This document shows positions 46,767 to 55,718 of a stretch of DNA of 64,000 nt, one piece after another. Under the pieces are notes generated by a model. The model was given only the letters and a program-made list of their open reading frames with translations, did no database searches and was not told where the DNA came from. Source of the stretch: Opitutaceae bacterium (GTDB lineage: Bacteria > Verrucomicrobiota > Verrucomicrobiia > Opitutales > Opitutaceae); assembly GCA_016711225.1 (NCBI GenBank), contig JADJTK010000008.1, positions 62,001 through 126,000 of the forward strand. The letters are read 5' to 3'. Position 1 is the stretch's first letter; each line of letters opens with the position of its first letter. The position numbers were made by a program, and so were the translations under genes.

Positions 46767-47294
46767 CTACTGCGCCGCGGCGAAACGCAGATCCACCATC
46801 AGATCGGCCGCGATCGTCTCCAGATCGAGCCGCAGCGCGGCCATGTCGGCCCCGACGGGGATGAGCAACTCGGCCTGCGCCTGGAACAGGACCCCGCCGG
46901 ACATCGGCGCCTCGACACACTCGGTGGTCAACGCCTCCACATTCACCCGATGCGCGGCCAAGACCCGCGTCACCTGGTGTACGATACCCGGGCGGTCCTG
47001 CCCAACCAGTTCAAGGCGGACGGACGCACCCACCTTCGCCGGCGCCACCGCACCCGGATCAGGGGCCACAACCACCTTCAGCCCGGTGCGCTCGAGCGCG
47101 CCCAGGGCCGTTCGCAGTTCCATCTCGCGAGCAGCAGGCACCGACACCCGCACAATACCGGCGAACTGTCCCCCCAAGCGCTCCAGGCGACTCTCCAACC
47201 AGTTGCCGCCCTGGGTGGCGACGATTTGGGCCACTGCCTCCACGAGACCGGAACGATCAGCACCAACGAGAGTGAGGACGAGCGAGGTATTCAC
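46767..47294 (-). CDS. Tandem ACT-domain protein, GcvR-like
   Basis: A 175-residue protein with two ACT domains (residues about 1-80 and 90-170), seen in LVLTLVGADRSGLVEAVAQIV and VRLELVGQDRPGIVHQVTRVLA. This architecture matches GcvR-type regulators of glycine cleavage. A GTG at 47294 is chosen, as the family starts directly at the first strand; the upstream frame runs into the SRP RNA terminator. Confidence 0.8.
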   Translation of the reverse strand: MNTSLVLTLVGADRSGLVEAVAQIVATQGGNWLESRLERLGGQFAGIVRVSVPAAREMELRTALGALERTGLKVVVAPDPGAVAPAKVGASVRLELVGQDRPGIVHQVTRVLAAHRVNVEALTTECVEAPMSGGVLFQAQAELLIPVGADMAALRLDLETIAADLMVDLRFAAAQ

Positions 47295-47351
47295 GGCGTA
47301 CTGGTAACTGGCTCGCACCGCCCAAAGCTGCGGCACGGAGAGGAAAAAAGT

Positions 47352-47447
47352 GGCCAGGCACCCCACGGCACTAGGAGAACGTCGTCACCGTTGCTACCTT
47401 CCGGTCCTGGCGGAGTTCACGCGCCTGCCCATGCATGGGACCTGGCC
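47352..47447 (-). ncRNA. ffs: Signal recognition particle RNA (small bacterial type)
   Basis: The minus strand carries CCGGAAGGTAGCAACGG, the hallmark apical loop region of bacterial 4.5S RNA that binds Ffh, flanked by GCCAGGA and GTGACGACG. The ends pair as GGCCAGG/CCTGGCC, giving one rod of about 96 nt. TTTTTT follows directly at 47344-47349 as terminator. It forms the targeting particle with Ffh and is essential. Boundaries are by pairing and could shift by a few bases. Confidence 0.9.
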
Positions 47448-47575
47448 GCCGGCGACCCTAGGTGCGGCCCTGGGCACAGCAATCAGATTCCGGCAGAAAG
47501 ATTTGCCCCCCTTTTCTGGCCGCATTCCCGATCACTCATCCTCCGCTCTCGCACCGAGAGCCCCTCGTATTCCCT

Positions 47576-49465
47576 CTACTGACCAACCGGCCGGGCAAAA
47601 CTGGCGAGCAGCCGCACGTACATCGCCTGATAGTAGATCGCCGGCTCGGTGATCTCCCAACTGGCCTCGGGCCAGGCGGCATTGAAGTCCGCGTAACACT
47701 TCGTGTCGGGTTGCTGCTTGAGCCACTCGATCGTGCCGCCATAGGCGCGATTGGGCCCACCCGTCACGTAACCCGGGGCCGGGTGGGCAGCCAACGGACT
47801 GCCGGTCGTATACCACTCATGATACAGCCGCATGACGCTCACCTCCGCCCCCTCGCACCCCATGTTGCTGAGATAGACGAGCCCAAGCGGGTTCACTCCG
47901 TGCAGGGCGTGCAGCGAATCAAGTCCACGCTGGCGCAGACGCTTGCGATCGACGCCGCGTGTGAGGTAGCCGGCCGCATCGACCGCACTCTTGCCGTAAC
48001 CGGCGAGCACGATGTTGCTGCCCCAGTGGTAAGCGGTGGGGACCATCCACGCACGGTAGAGATCGGCCTTCTCATCTTGAGGCATGAATGCCGGCGCCTT
48101 GGTCGACGTGCGCAGATGGGCAAGGATACGGCTGGCGATCTGGCGATCGGCTCCGGTCTGGCGGGTATAATCGAGCAGCGCCTCGGCCTGGCCCGACTCA
48201 TAGGGCGACCAGCTTGGTTCGGCAATCTGGCGAAGCACAGCGTAGCGCTGGCGGAATACATCATGATACTCCGCCTTGCCGGTCAGCGCCCACAAATGAA
48301 AACCCGCGATCGCCTCCCAGCGGTCGTGGACGACGGCATCCTTGTCGGCATCGCCGCTCTTGATCTCCCCCGTGTCGACATTGTAGGCACGTGGCTGGGC
48401 GAGGTACCACTGCCAAGCCCGCTCGGCTCGCCCGCGCAGCCCGGCGGCATAGTCCCGCCATTCGGGAAACTGCCCATATACCCGGGCGGCATGGGCCAGG
48501 ATCCCGGCGGTGGCCAAGGTCGAGGCGGAAGCTTTGGGGCCGTAGTAGCGCGGCCTCAGATCCCGGCTCAGCGGCCACACCAGCCCCGCGTAATCGACTT
48601 GGCCCATCTTGATGAACACGCCGCCATCGGCGTCCTGCATCTTCACCAGCCAGTCGAGCTCCCATTTCACCTCGTCGAGGATATCGGGCCTCCCGTTGCC
48701 AGATTCGGGAATGCCAAAATCGTCACCAAACGCTGCGGGGTTTTCGCGCCAAGCATAGAGCAGCGGATGGAGGACCTCGGGCAAGAACGTCGGGTACTTG
48801 TTGCTGTCGCCGGCATCCATCCAACCACCGCTCAGATCGCGCGCGGTGGCGGGGTCATCCTTGGCGCTGACCGACCGCGTTTCCGCATCCTGCAGAAAGG
48901 CCGCCGCATCGACCCACGGCGGCTCGGCGTGCGGCGGCTGATGGGCGAAGGCCTCGCGTTGATAGAAGAACACCCGCATGGCGGCGCGCAGTACGCCCTG
49001 ATAGACATCCGGCGCGATGCGGAACACGTGGGAGCGACGGGCGTTGCGCAGGTCGTACACGTAGTAGTCGCCAGACTCGCGCACCGCAGTGAATTCAAAC
49101 CACCAGCCGCGGTCCCCAGACGCTCGGTCCGTCTGGCCCTTGTGGAACAGTTTCGGCGCGGCGCGATGAACAACGGCGCCGTCGGTCACACGCCGCAGCT
49201 GCAGTTCGGGCCCCGGGGTGAAGCTCTCGGCAGCGTTGTACCCGAGCTGCGGATCGCTGATGACGGCGATCTTCCGCTCGTCGGGCAGATAGCCGAACTG
49301 ATCGACGTGAAACCGGCCGGTCACCTCGGGGAGCCCAGGCACGGTAAAACCCGAAGCGGTCGGCACCGCCCAGGGGTGCGAAGCGGGATCGGCCGCCTCC
49401 GCAGTAAGTGACCACGCTAAGACAAGCCCAAGAAGTACGGTGGTGGAACGGAAGCAGAACGACAT
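47576..49465 (-). CDS. Glycoside hydrolase family 9 (endoglucanase-like), secreted
   Basis: A 629-residue enzyme: signal peptide (cleavage near residue 24), an Ig-like/CelD N-terminal domain (residues about 45-150) and the GH9 alpha6/alpha6 barrel. The catalytic base pair is in GGWMDAGDSNKYP (D217, D220) and the acid Glu607 is in EITEPAIYYQ. HGVNPLGLVYLSNMG and GGPNRAYGG are family motifs. Acts on beta-1,4-glucans or xyloglucan outside the cytoplasm. ATG at 49465 gives the signal peptide. Not functionally linked to the cco genes upstream. Confidence 0.9.
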   Translation of the reverse strand: MSFCFRSTTVLLGLVLAWSLTAEAADPASHPWAVPTASGFTVPGLPEVTGRFHVDQFGYLPDERKIAVISDPQLGYNAAESFTPGPELQLRRVTDGAVVHRAAPKLFHKGQTDRASGDRGWWFEFTAVRESGDYYVYDLRNARRSHVFRIAPDVYQGVLRAAMRVFFYQREAFAHQPPHAEPPWVDAAAFLQDAETRSVSAKDDPATARDLSGGWMDAGDSNKYPTFLPEVLHPLLYAWRENPAAFGDDFGIPESGNGRPDILDEVKWELDWLVKMQDADGGVFIKMGQVDYAGLVWPLSRDLRPRYYGPKASASTLATAGILAHAARVYGQFPEWRDYAAGLRGRAERAWQWYLAQPRAYNVDTGEIKSGDADKDAVVHDRWEAIAGFHLWALTGKAEYHDVFRQRYAVLRQIAEPSWSPYESGQAEALLDYTRQTGADRQIASRILAHLRTSTKAPAFMPQDEKADLYRAWMVPTAYHWGSNIVLAGYGKSAVDAAGYLTRGVDRKRLRQRGLDSLHALHGVNPLGLVYLSNMGCEGAEVSVMRLYHEWYTTGSPLAAHPAPGYVTGGPNRAYGGTIEWLKQQPDTKCYADFNAAWPEASWEITEPAIYYQAMYVRLLASFARPVGQ

Positions 49466-49521
49466 AACGGAGAATCGGACGTTGAACCCCAGAATTGAGA
49501 AGATCCAGCGGCGGCCGTGCC

Positions 49522-49671
49522 CTACTTTGTCGCAGCTTTGGAGGGAACCAACGGCACGGACTCGGTGGGGTGAGTCGTCGCGATCACCAAAAATACAGTC
49601 CACGCCAACACAAAGGCGGCGAGGCCCACCACGACCAACAACCAAGGGCGTTCAACGAGAGGATTTTTCAC
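49522..49671 (-). CDS. Tiny single-helix membrane protein at the end of the cco operon
   Basis: A 49-residue frame starting with GTG inside the last 20 bp of ccoG: MKNPLVERPWLLVVVGLAAF, then more hydrophobic residues and a short polar tail (THPTESVPLVPSKAATK). One membrane helix of about 22 residues. Overlap with ccoG and length suggest a genuine translationally coupled gene. It may play the part of a small assembly or stability subunit for cbb3 oxidase; no family is recognised. Too short for most callers. Confidence 0.65.
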   Translation of the reverse strand: MKNPLVERPWLLVVVGLAAFVLAWTVFLVIATTHPTESVPLVPSKAATK

Positions 49672-51103
49672 GCCAATAGTCCTCCTGTAGCAGCTTGGGA
49701 TCGGGCCCGAGAAACTCGACTTCGCGGTCGAGCGTGTAGCCGCCGGCCTCGTCGCGCATCGTGACTTTGAAGCGGAACTTCCCAGCGTAGGCGGCGCGGG
49801 GCATGCGGACGATGAGTGTGTGCAGCCCTTCCTCCATCAGGGCGACCTCGATCACCTCGCCGGTGCCGGACGATTCGAGTGCAGCGGGGGCGCCTACGAG
49901 GGAAAGAGTGAAACGGCGCGGCGCCGTGGTCTTGTTGGTGAGGCGCACCAGGAGTTGGTTGCGCACGGCGTCGGCATCGAGGAAGTACGCCCCTCCAGGC
50001 ATGCGCATCGTGGCGAAGGCCACCGGCTTCACATTGCTGAAGACCAGCGCCGTCACCACCGAACCTACAGCCAACAACACCGCGTAGAGAATCGTGCGCG
50101 GGCGCAGCCAGCGGGTGCGCACACCGGCGAAACCGGAGAGCGAATCGTAACGGATGAGGCCGCGGGGCTTCTTGAGCCGCACCATCACATCGTCGCAGGC
50201 GTCGATACAGGCGGTGCACGCCAGGCACTCGAGCTGGAGGCCCTGGCGAATATCGATGCCCGTCGGGCAGACATGGACACAGCGCAGACAGTCGATGCAG
50301 TCGCCCTCCTTCGCGACCGCCGAGCCGGTCGCTTCGGAGGGCACGGCCCTACCCTGTCGCCGGGGCTCCCCGCGCTTGGCGTCGTAGCCGACGACCAGCG
50401 TATTGTCGTCGACCAGCGCGGACTGGAGCCGGCCGTAGGGGCAGATCACGATGCAGAGCTGCTCACGAAACCAGGCGAAGTTGCCGTACAGCGCCGCGGT
50501 CGCGGCCATCATGAAAAGAAACAGGCCCCAATGCGCCGTGGGCGCGCTGGTCACCATCGCATAGACATGCGGCAGCGAGACGAAGTACGAGAGGAAGAGA
50601 TGCGCGATCGCCGCCGAAAAGAGAACAAAGAGCGTATGCTTGACGATGCGGCGAGCCACCTTGCCGGCATCCCACGGTGCAGCGTCGAGCCGACGGCGCG
50701 CGGGGGCGTCGCCGTCGATCAGTCGTTCGATGGCGCGGTAAACGAACTCGAGAAACACCGTCTGCGGGCAGGCCCAGCCGCACCAGACGCGGCCCAGCAG
50801 CGCGGTGACAAAGAAGAGAGTGAAGCCCAGCCCGGTGATGAGGAAGAACAGCAGCCACATCTCCTGGGAAGCGATGGTCCAGCCGAAGAGGTGGAAACGG
50901 CGCTCCGCCACATCGAGAAACACCGCTGGGTACCCGCCCACCGGGATCCACGGCAGCAGGATATAGACCGCGATCAACACCCAGGCCACGATGCGGCGGG
51001 CGGAAGTCCAGCGGCCACGCGTATCAGCCGGGTGCAGGAAATGCCGCGAGCCGTCGTCGTTGATAGTGGTAACCGAATCGATGCTGGGGCGCTGGGCGGA
51101 CAT
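49652..51103 (-). CDS. ccoG: Cytochrome c oxidase accessory protein CcoG (RdxA/FixG)
   Basis: A 483-residue membrane protein. Membrane helices with GRVWCGWACPQTVFLEFVYR (NapH/CcoG type) precede two 4Fe-4S motifs (CIDCLRCVHVCP and CLACTACIDACD) and end in an Ig-like periplasmic domain (residues about 360-480). It reduces copper for cbb3 oxidase maturation. Encoded 114 bp after ccoP, a spacer occupied by a large hairpin. Confidence 0.94.
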   Translation of the reverse strand: MSAQRPSIDSVTTINDDGSRHFLHPADTRGRWTSARRIVAWVLIAVYILLPWIPVGGYPAVFLDVAERRFHLFGWTIASQEMWLLFFLITGLGFTLFFVTALLGRVWCGWACPQTVFLEFVYRAIERLIDGDAPARRRLDAAPWDAGKVARRIVKHTLFVLFSAAIAHLFLSYFVSLPHVYAMVTSAPTAHWGLFLFMMAATAALYGNFAWFREQLCIVICPYGRLQSALVDDNTLVVGYDAKRGEPRRQGRAVPSEATGSAVAKEGDCIDCLRCVHVCPTGIDIRQGLQLECLACTACIDACDDVMVRLKKPRGLIRYDSLSGFAGVRTRWLRPRTILYAVLLAVGSVVTALVFSNVKPVAFATMRMPGGAYFLDADAVRNQLLVRLTNKTTAPRRFTLSLVGAPAALESSGTGEVIEVALMEEGLHTLIVRMPRAAYAGKFRFKVTMRDEAGGYTLDREVEFLGPDPKLLQEDYWREKSSR

Positions 51104-51125
51104 GGGGGTGAGAAAGGAAAGAATG

Positions 51126-51166
51126 GGTCCAATAAGCCGTATAGGTCCTATACGACTTATCGGACC
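51126..51166. repeat. Long imperfect hairpin in the ccoP-ccoG spacer
   Basis: GGTCC-a-ATAAG-c-CGTATAG, 3-nt loop GTC, then CTATACG-a-CTTAT-c-GGACC: 17 pairs interrupted by two symmetric mismatches. It could be an RNA-processing or attenuation site reducing ccoG expression, or a dispersed repeat unit. Confidence 0.7.
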
Positions 51167-51217
51167 TATCCGGAAAAGCGGGAGCTAAAAGCTCGTCCCG
51201 CCCAGCGGGGCACTCCC

Positions 51218-51814
51218 CTACTGCACTGCGGCTACACTCGGCGAGGGCACCGCCACGATGGGCTCACCTTGTTTATGGTGGCTGAGCACGAAGGCCACCA
51301 CCTCGGCCACACGACCATCGCCCAATTGGGGGCCCCACGCGGGCATACCGGGGCCGGCCACGCCGTTCTTCACCGTCCCGAAGACCTGCGTGGGCAGGCC
51401 TCCGTGGATCCAGTTCTGGTCGACGAGATTCACTCCGATGAGTTTCGAGTCCTCGTCGCGTCCGCGCAGAGTGGCGCCATGGCAGGAGGCACAAGTGCTC
51501 TTGTAGGTGGAGGGCCCCTTGCCGGCGAAGTCGGGATTCTGCGACATCCGCCAAAGGTTGTCGTCGTTGAGCATAGCCACGAGCTTGCCGAGCTTCTCGG
51601 CCTCGATGCGGTTCATTTCCTGGGTGATGCGCTCGCCATCGGGCAGCACCACGCTGGATTCATAGAGCACAAACCAATAGACGACGGCGAAGACGATGGC
51701 GCCGTAGAGCGTGAGCAGCCACCAGTTGGGCAGGCGCTTGTCGAATTCCTGGATGCCGTCGTAGGAGTGGGGCCGCAGTTTATCGTCGGGGTGCTGCGCG
51801 GGGTCAGAGCTCAT
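51218..51814 (-). CDS. ccoP: cbb3-type cytochrome oxidase subunit III, monoheme
   Basis: A 198-residue CcoP: conserved N-terminal YDGIQEFDKRLPNWW, one membrane helix (about 32-52), and a cytochrome c domain with a single CASCH heme site and axial Met in GPGMPAWG. Typical proteobacterial CcoP has two hemes and about 300 residues; this is the short one-heme form. Passes electrons to CcoNO. Confidence 0.93.
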   Translation of the reverse strand: MSSDPAQHPDDKLRPHSYDGIQEFDKRLPNWWLLTLYGAIVFAVVYWFVLYESSVVLPDGERITQEMNRIEAEKLGKLVAMLNDDNLWRMSQNPDFAGKGPSTYKSTCASCHGATLRGRDEDSKLIGVNLVDQNWIHGGLPTQVFGTVKNGVAGPGMPAWGPQLGDGRVAEVVAFVLSHHKQGEPIVAVPSPSVAAVQ

Positions 51815-51953
51815 AGCGGTAGAAAAGGTCGGATGTGCGAAGGTTGGGAAAGGGGAAGGTGGCCCAGAAATGGTCTTGGGGAAGTTCGTACCCGCTCGCG
51901 ATCTACGCGCAGATCGCGGGCAAGCACGCTCCTATAGCGGACAGCGGATCATA

Positions 51954-52142
51954 TCAGGCAGCGGAACTGGGCGGAGACGGGGGCGTGTCATCATCGAGGG
52001 CCATGGCGGCGCGGCGATCGGCCTGATCGCGCGGCAAATGCATCGCGGCAAGGAACTGCAGCAGGTAGCCCAGCGCAGCGAGAATGAAGAGCGCGAGCGC
52101 CAAGGAGGTCTGCCAATGCTCGGTGACAAAACGGCGAAACAT
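51954..52142 (-). CDS. ccoQ: cbb3 oxidase subunit CcoQ
   Basis: A 62-residue single-helix membrane protein (MFRRFVTEHWQTSLALALFI). Position between ccoNO and ccoP identifies it as the CcoQ/FixQ small subunit. The ATG at 52142 is taken over a slightly longer upstream frame. Confidence 0.78.
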   Translation of the reverse strand: MFRRFVTEHWQTSLALALFILAALGYLLQFLAAMHLPRDQADRRAAMALDDDTPPSPPSSAA

Positions 52143-52205
52143 GGTGGAAAAAGTGGAGAAGGGACAATTAACAAGGACCAAGTGACAAGTGGATGGAGGC
52201 GGTGG

Positions 52206-52290
52206 CCGGTAGACGGCGGATAGTGGCCAGGCGCGCGGTCGGTGGATTGCTATTGGTTACCGTTCGTAGTCCACTGCCTACAGCCTACCG
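52206..52290. repeat. Imperfect long inverted repeat in the ccoNO-ccoQ spacer
   Basis: CCGGTAGACGGCGGATAGTGG at 52206-52226 partly pairs with CCACTGCCTACAGCCTACCG at 52271-52290. The spacer as a whole is about 150 bp, long for an operon. Confidence 0.45.
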
Positions 52291-52291
52291 T

Positions 52292-54688
52292 TCACCGGGC
52301 CGCGGCGGCCTCGCCTACCGCCTGCGATTTGCCGAGTTTCTGCAGGTAGGCGATGAGGGCCACCAGCTCCTTGTCGGGGGCGATGAGCTTGCCGGAGTTA
52401 CGCAGGTCCAGGGCGATCGCACGGGACTGCTGGTCGCACTGGGCGTTGATCTCGGCCTCGGTCATGGCCGGATACGGCACCCCGACCATGCGCTGCACCC
52501 GCAGCTTCGAGGGCAAGGCGGCGATGTCGGTAGCCTGCTCGGCCAGCCACGGGAACGAAGGCATGTTGGAATCCTGGTTCAAGGCGCGAGGGTCGATCAT
52601 GTGATCGTAGTGCCACGCGTTGTTGTATTTGCCGCCTTCGCGGGCGAGATCGGGTCCGGTGCGGCGCGAGCCCCACTGGAACGGGTGATCATAGAGCGAC
52701 TCGCCCAGGCGCGAGTACTCGCCGTAGCGCATCACGTCGGGCACGAGCGTGCGGATCATCTGCGAGTGGCAGTTGTAGCAACCCTCGCGGATGTAGATGT
52801 CGCGGCCGGCGAGCTCGAGCGGGGTGTACGGGACTTGGATGCGGTCTTCGACATTCTCCGGCCGATAGGCAGCGACGGTGGGCAGGATCTGGCAGACGCC
52901 GCCGATCGCCGCGGCGGCAAAGGTGAGAATGGAGAACGGCAGTGCGTTACCCAAGAGTTGGTCGTACCAAGCGGCCCAAGTCGTGCCTTTCGCCGAGAAG
53001 TGGGCGAAGCCGACGATGATGGTGAGAATGAGCCCGAAGACGGCGAGGAGGCGCGCGAAATCGTTGCCGAACAGCCACAGGAAGCTGAAGAGCAGCGCGA
53101 AGCCGCAGGTAAGCACGGGCGGGTTAAGGAAGGTGCGCACCGCCCCCATCACCGAGGTGGGCTCGTACTCCTCGCGATAGACCTCAATGGTGCCATCCAC
53201 CGCCCGACCGCTGCGGGCCGTGCGGATGATATTGTAGGCGAGCAGCACAAAGCCAGTGAGGTAGAGGGTGCCGCCGATGACGCGCAGCAGCATCAGGGGC
53301 CGGATGGCCTTCAACGTCTCGGTGAAGATCGGATACGCCAGGGTGGTGCCCAGCTCGCTGCCGGGCTCCTTGAGCGTGGCGAGCAGGTTGAGTCCCTGGG
53401 TGATGCCCGAGGTCCACATGGCGCCGACGTAGAAGAGGATGCCCACCAGCCCGAGCCAGAAATGGAAATCCGCCAGCTTGGTGGAGTAGAGCTTGGTGCC
53501 CCAGAGCCGGGGGGCGAGCCAGTAGAACATACCGGCGGCCATGAAGCCGTTCCAGCCCAGCGCCCCGGCGTGGACGTGGGCGATGATCCAGTCGCTGTAG
53601 TGGCCAATCGCGTTGACCGAGCGGATGGAGAGCAGCGGCCCTTCGAAGGTGGCCATGCCGTAGAAGGTGACGCCGGCGACGAAGAACTTGATCACGGGGT
53701 CGGTGCGCAGCTTGTGCCAGGCTCCGCGTAGGGTGAGCAGGCCGTTAAGCATACCGCCCCAGGAGGGAGCCCAGAGCATGAGGCTGAAGAGCATGCCCAG
53801 ATACTGCAGCCAGGTGGGCAACGCCGTGTTGAGCAGATGGTGCGGCCCCGCCCAGATGTAGACAAAAACCAGCGACCAGAAATGGATCACGGAGAGGCGG
53901 TACGAGTACACCGGGCGCTCGGCGGCCTTCGGCATGAAGTAGTACATGATGCCCAGGATCGGCGTGGTGAGGAAGAACGCCACGGCGTTGTGCCCATACC
54001 ACCATTGCACGAGGGCGTCCTGCACCCCACCAAAGAGCGGGTAGCTGTGCAGCAGGCTCGTTGGAATCGAGAGATGATTGACGATGTAAAGCATCGCCAC
54101 GGTGAGGATGGTCGCGATGTAGAACCAGAGGGCGACGTAGAGGGTGGGCTCGTTGCGCTTGGCGAGGGTCCAGAAGAAGTTGATCGCGAAGACCACCCAG
54201 ATGAGCGCGACGGCGATGTTGATGGGCCAGATGAGTTCGGCGTATTCCTTGCCTCGGGTGAGGCCGGCCGGAAGGGTGATGGCGGCGGCGACGATAATCA
54301 GATTCCAGCCCCAGAAGTGCAGCTTCGAAAGGAAATCGGAGGCGGTACGGCATTTGCAAAGGCGCTGCGTCGAGTAGTAGACGCCGGCAAAGAGCATGTT
54401 GCCCACGAACGCGAAGATGACGGCATTGGTATGCAACGGCCGAAGACGGCCGAAACTGATGTACTGCAGCCCCTCGCTCTGGATCAGCCCGAAGCTGAGC
54501 GTCTCCAGAAACTTGCCGTTCATCTGCCAGAAATTCAGCTGCGAAGCGGCGAGCGCCCCGGCGAGCATGCCCACGATGCCCCAGACGATAGAGGCGATCA
54601 TGAACCAGCGCACGGACTGGTCGTCGTAAGTGATAAGCGTGCGCGGGCCGGACGGGGCCGGTGACGGGTGGGACGAAGCAAGGCTCAT
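52292..54688 (-). CDS. ccoNO: Fused cbb3 oxidase subunits I and II (CcoN-CcoO)
   Basis: A 798-residue fusion. Residues about 1-480 are the 12-helix CcoN (GRLRPLHTNAVIFAF, WYGHNAVAFFLTTPILGIMY, HVHAGALGWNGFM for heme and copper ligands). A short linker and helices lead to CcoO (residues about 590-798) with a CYNCH heme site, SQMIRTLVPDVMRYGEYS and FQWGSRRTGPDLAREGG. Terminal oxidase working at low oxygen. Start overlaps the ccoS stop (ATGA). Confidence 0.95.
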   Translation of the reverse strand: MSLASSHPSPAPSGPRTLITYDDQSVRWFMIASIVWGIVGMLAGALAASQLNFWQMNGKFLETLSFGLIQSEGLQYISFGRLRPLHTNAVIFAFVGNMLFAGVYYSTQRLCKCRTASDFLSKLHFWGWNLIIVAAAITLPAGLTRGKEYAELIWPINIAVALIWVVFAINFFWTLAKRNEPTLYVALWFYIATILTVAMLYIVNHLSIPTSLLHSYPLFGGVQDALVQWWYGHNAVAFFLTTPILGIMYYFMPKAAERPVYSYRLSVIHFWSLVFVYIWAGPHHLLNTALPTWLQYLGMLFSLMLWAPSWGGMLNGLLTLRGAWHKLRTDPVIKFFVAGVTFYGMATFEGPLLSIRSVNAIGHYSDWIIAHVHAGALGWNGFMAAGMFYWLAPRLWGTKLYSTKLADFHFWLGLVGILFYVGAMWTSGITQGLNLLATLKEPGSELGTTLAYPIFTETLKAIRPLMLLRVIGGTLYLTGFVLLAYNIIRTARSGRAVDGTIEVYREEYEPTSVMGAVRTFLNPPVLTCGFALLFSFLWLFGNDFARLLAVFGLILTIIVGFAHFSAKGTTWAAWYDQLLGNALPFSILTFAAAAIGGVCQILPTVAAYRPENVEDRIQVPYTPLELAGRDIYIREGCYNCHSQMIRTLVPDVMRYGEYSRLGESLYDHPFQWGSRRTGPDLAREGGKYNNAWHYDHMIDPRALNQDSNMPSFPWLAEQATDIAALPSKLRVQRMVGVPYPAMTEAEINAQCDQQSRAIALDLRNSGKLIAPDKELVALIAYLQKLGKSQAVGEAAAAR

Positions 54689-54912
54689 GAGCTGCGGGGG
54701 GACAGGGGCGGGTTTGGGGGCCGGGCGGAAGGCGTCGGCTGGGCGGGTTGCGGCTGCGGCGCAACGGCGCGCGGCGCCTCTTCCTCCAAGGGAAGCAACG
54801 CGGCGCGCTCAGTGCTGCCGAAATGAAAACGCCCATGCTCCCGCACGAACAGCGCGAGGAAGACGAGCGCCAGCAACAGGCTCAGGATGACGGTAATCCA
54901 GAGAACCGGCAT
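54685..54912 (-). CDS. ccoS: cbb3 oxidase maturation protein CcoS
   Basis: A 75-residue protein starting MPVLWITVILSLLLALVFLALF, one membrane helix, then a proline-rich tail longer than usual. It is needed for cofactor insertion in CcoN. First gene of the operon; the upstream region has a CTGCTCC/GGAGCAG hairpin at about 54990-55016. Confidence 0.8.
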   Translation of the reverse strand: MPVLWITVILSLLLALVFLALFVREHGRFHFGSTERAALLPLEEEAPRAVAPQPQPAQPTPSARPPNPPLSPRSS

Positions 54913-55130
54913 GGATGAGTGAGTGATTTGGGTAGACGAACCGTCGTCGGTTAGACAGGGGCGAAGCATCGTAGTCGAGCCCGGATCTCGCTGCTCCGCA
55001 GAAATTGTGGGGAGCAGCGCAACTATTGGCGATCCGCAGCAGCACCCCGGTGTGCCGTGTCGCCAAAAGATGCGGAGCGTTGGCCAAGCAACGCTGCGAC
55101 CCTGCTGCTGCGCTGTGTCACTATGCCGTC

Positions 55131-55619
55131 ATGCACCCCAGTTTCGTAGCCGAGCTGCGCGCCCGGCACCCCGCCCTCAAACTGGCGTGGGAGCGAAAGC
55201 TGCGTCATGAGCCCATCACCAGCCCGCTCGCCAATCCCGACACCTTAGTCTTGCTGATGAGTCGCACCCTCGGAGAACTGGCAACAGCGCTGGACAAGCG
55301 GTGCATGGAGCCTGCCCAGCCGCCCTCCGTGGTACGCACCCCTCGTTCGGGTTGCCTTTGTGGTCTCAATCCCCTGCTCGCCTATTTCCGCGTGGCCGCA
55401 AGTGTTCTTCCCGTGGTGATGAGCGCCAGCGCCGACCGCTGCCCGGAACTCGGTGCCGCCGAGTACGCCGCCTGCCTGCAAGAACTGCTCGCCGAATTGC
55501 ATACGCTGGCCCAGGACGAAATCCGCTCCTTCTGCGCAATGTGCCAGACGGAGATCGTACGCGGCGGCAAACTCGCGACCGGTTCGGCCTCTCATAGCCA
55601 CGCGGCCGCCGGGAAATAG
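55131..55619 (+). CDS. Conserved hypothetical protein, cysteine-containing, helical
   Basis: A 162-residue soluble protein of unknown function: MHPSFVAELRARHPALKLAW at the start, then alpha-helical with cysteines in GCLCGLNPL and CAMCQTEIV. Spacing CxC and CxxC could bind metal. Starts at the ATG at 55131; divergent from ccoS and convergent with the PocR/AraC gene. Confidence 0.65.
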   Translation: MHPSFVAELRARHPALKLAWERKLRHEPITSPLANPDTLVLLMSRTLGELATALDKRCMEPAQPPSVVRTPRSGCLCGLNPLLAYFRVAASVLPVVMSASADRCPELGAAEYAACLQELLAELHTLAQDEIRSFCAMCQTEIVRGGKLATGSASHSHAAAGK

Positions 55620-55718
55620 ACGGGCGGGACGATCACCGAGCGGCCGTGGCGCCGCATTGCGCCGCGACTCGATGCGGACCGTCTGCCGGGACCACCGTGC
55701 CAGCGCCGTCCAGTCCAC

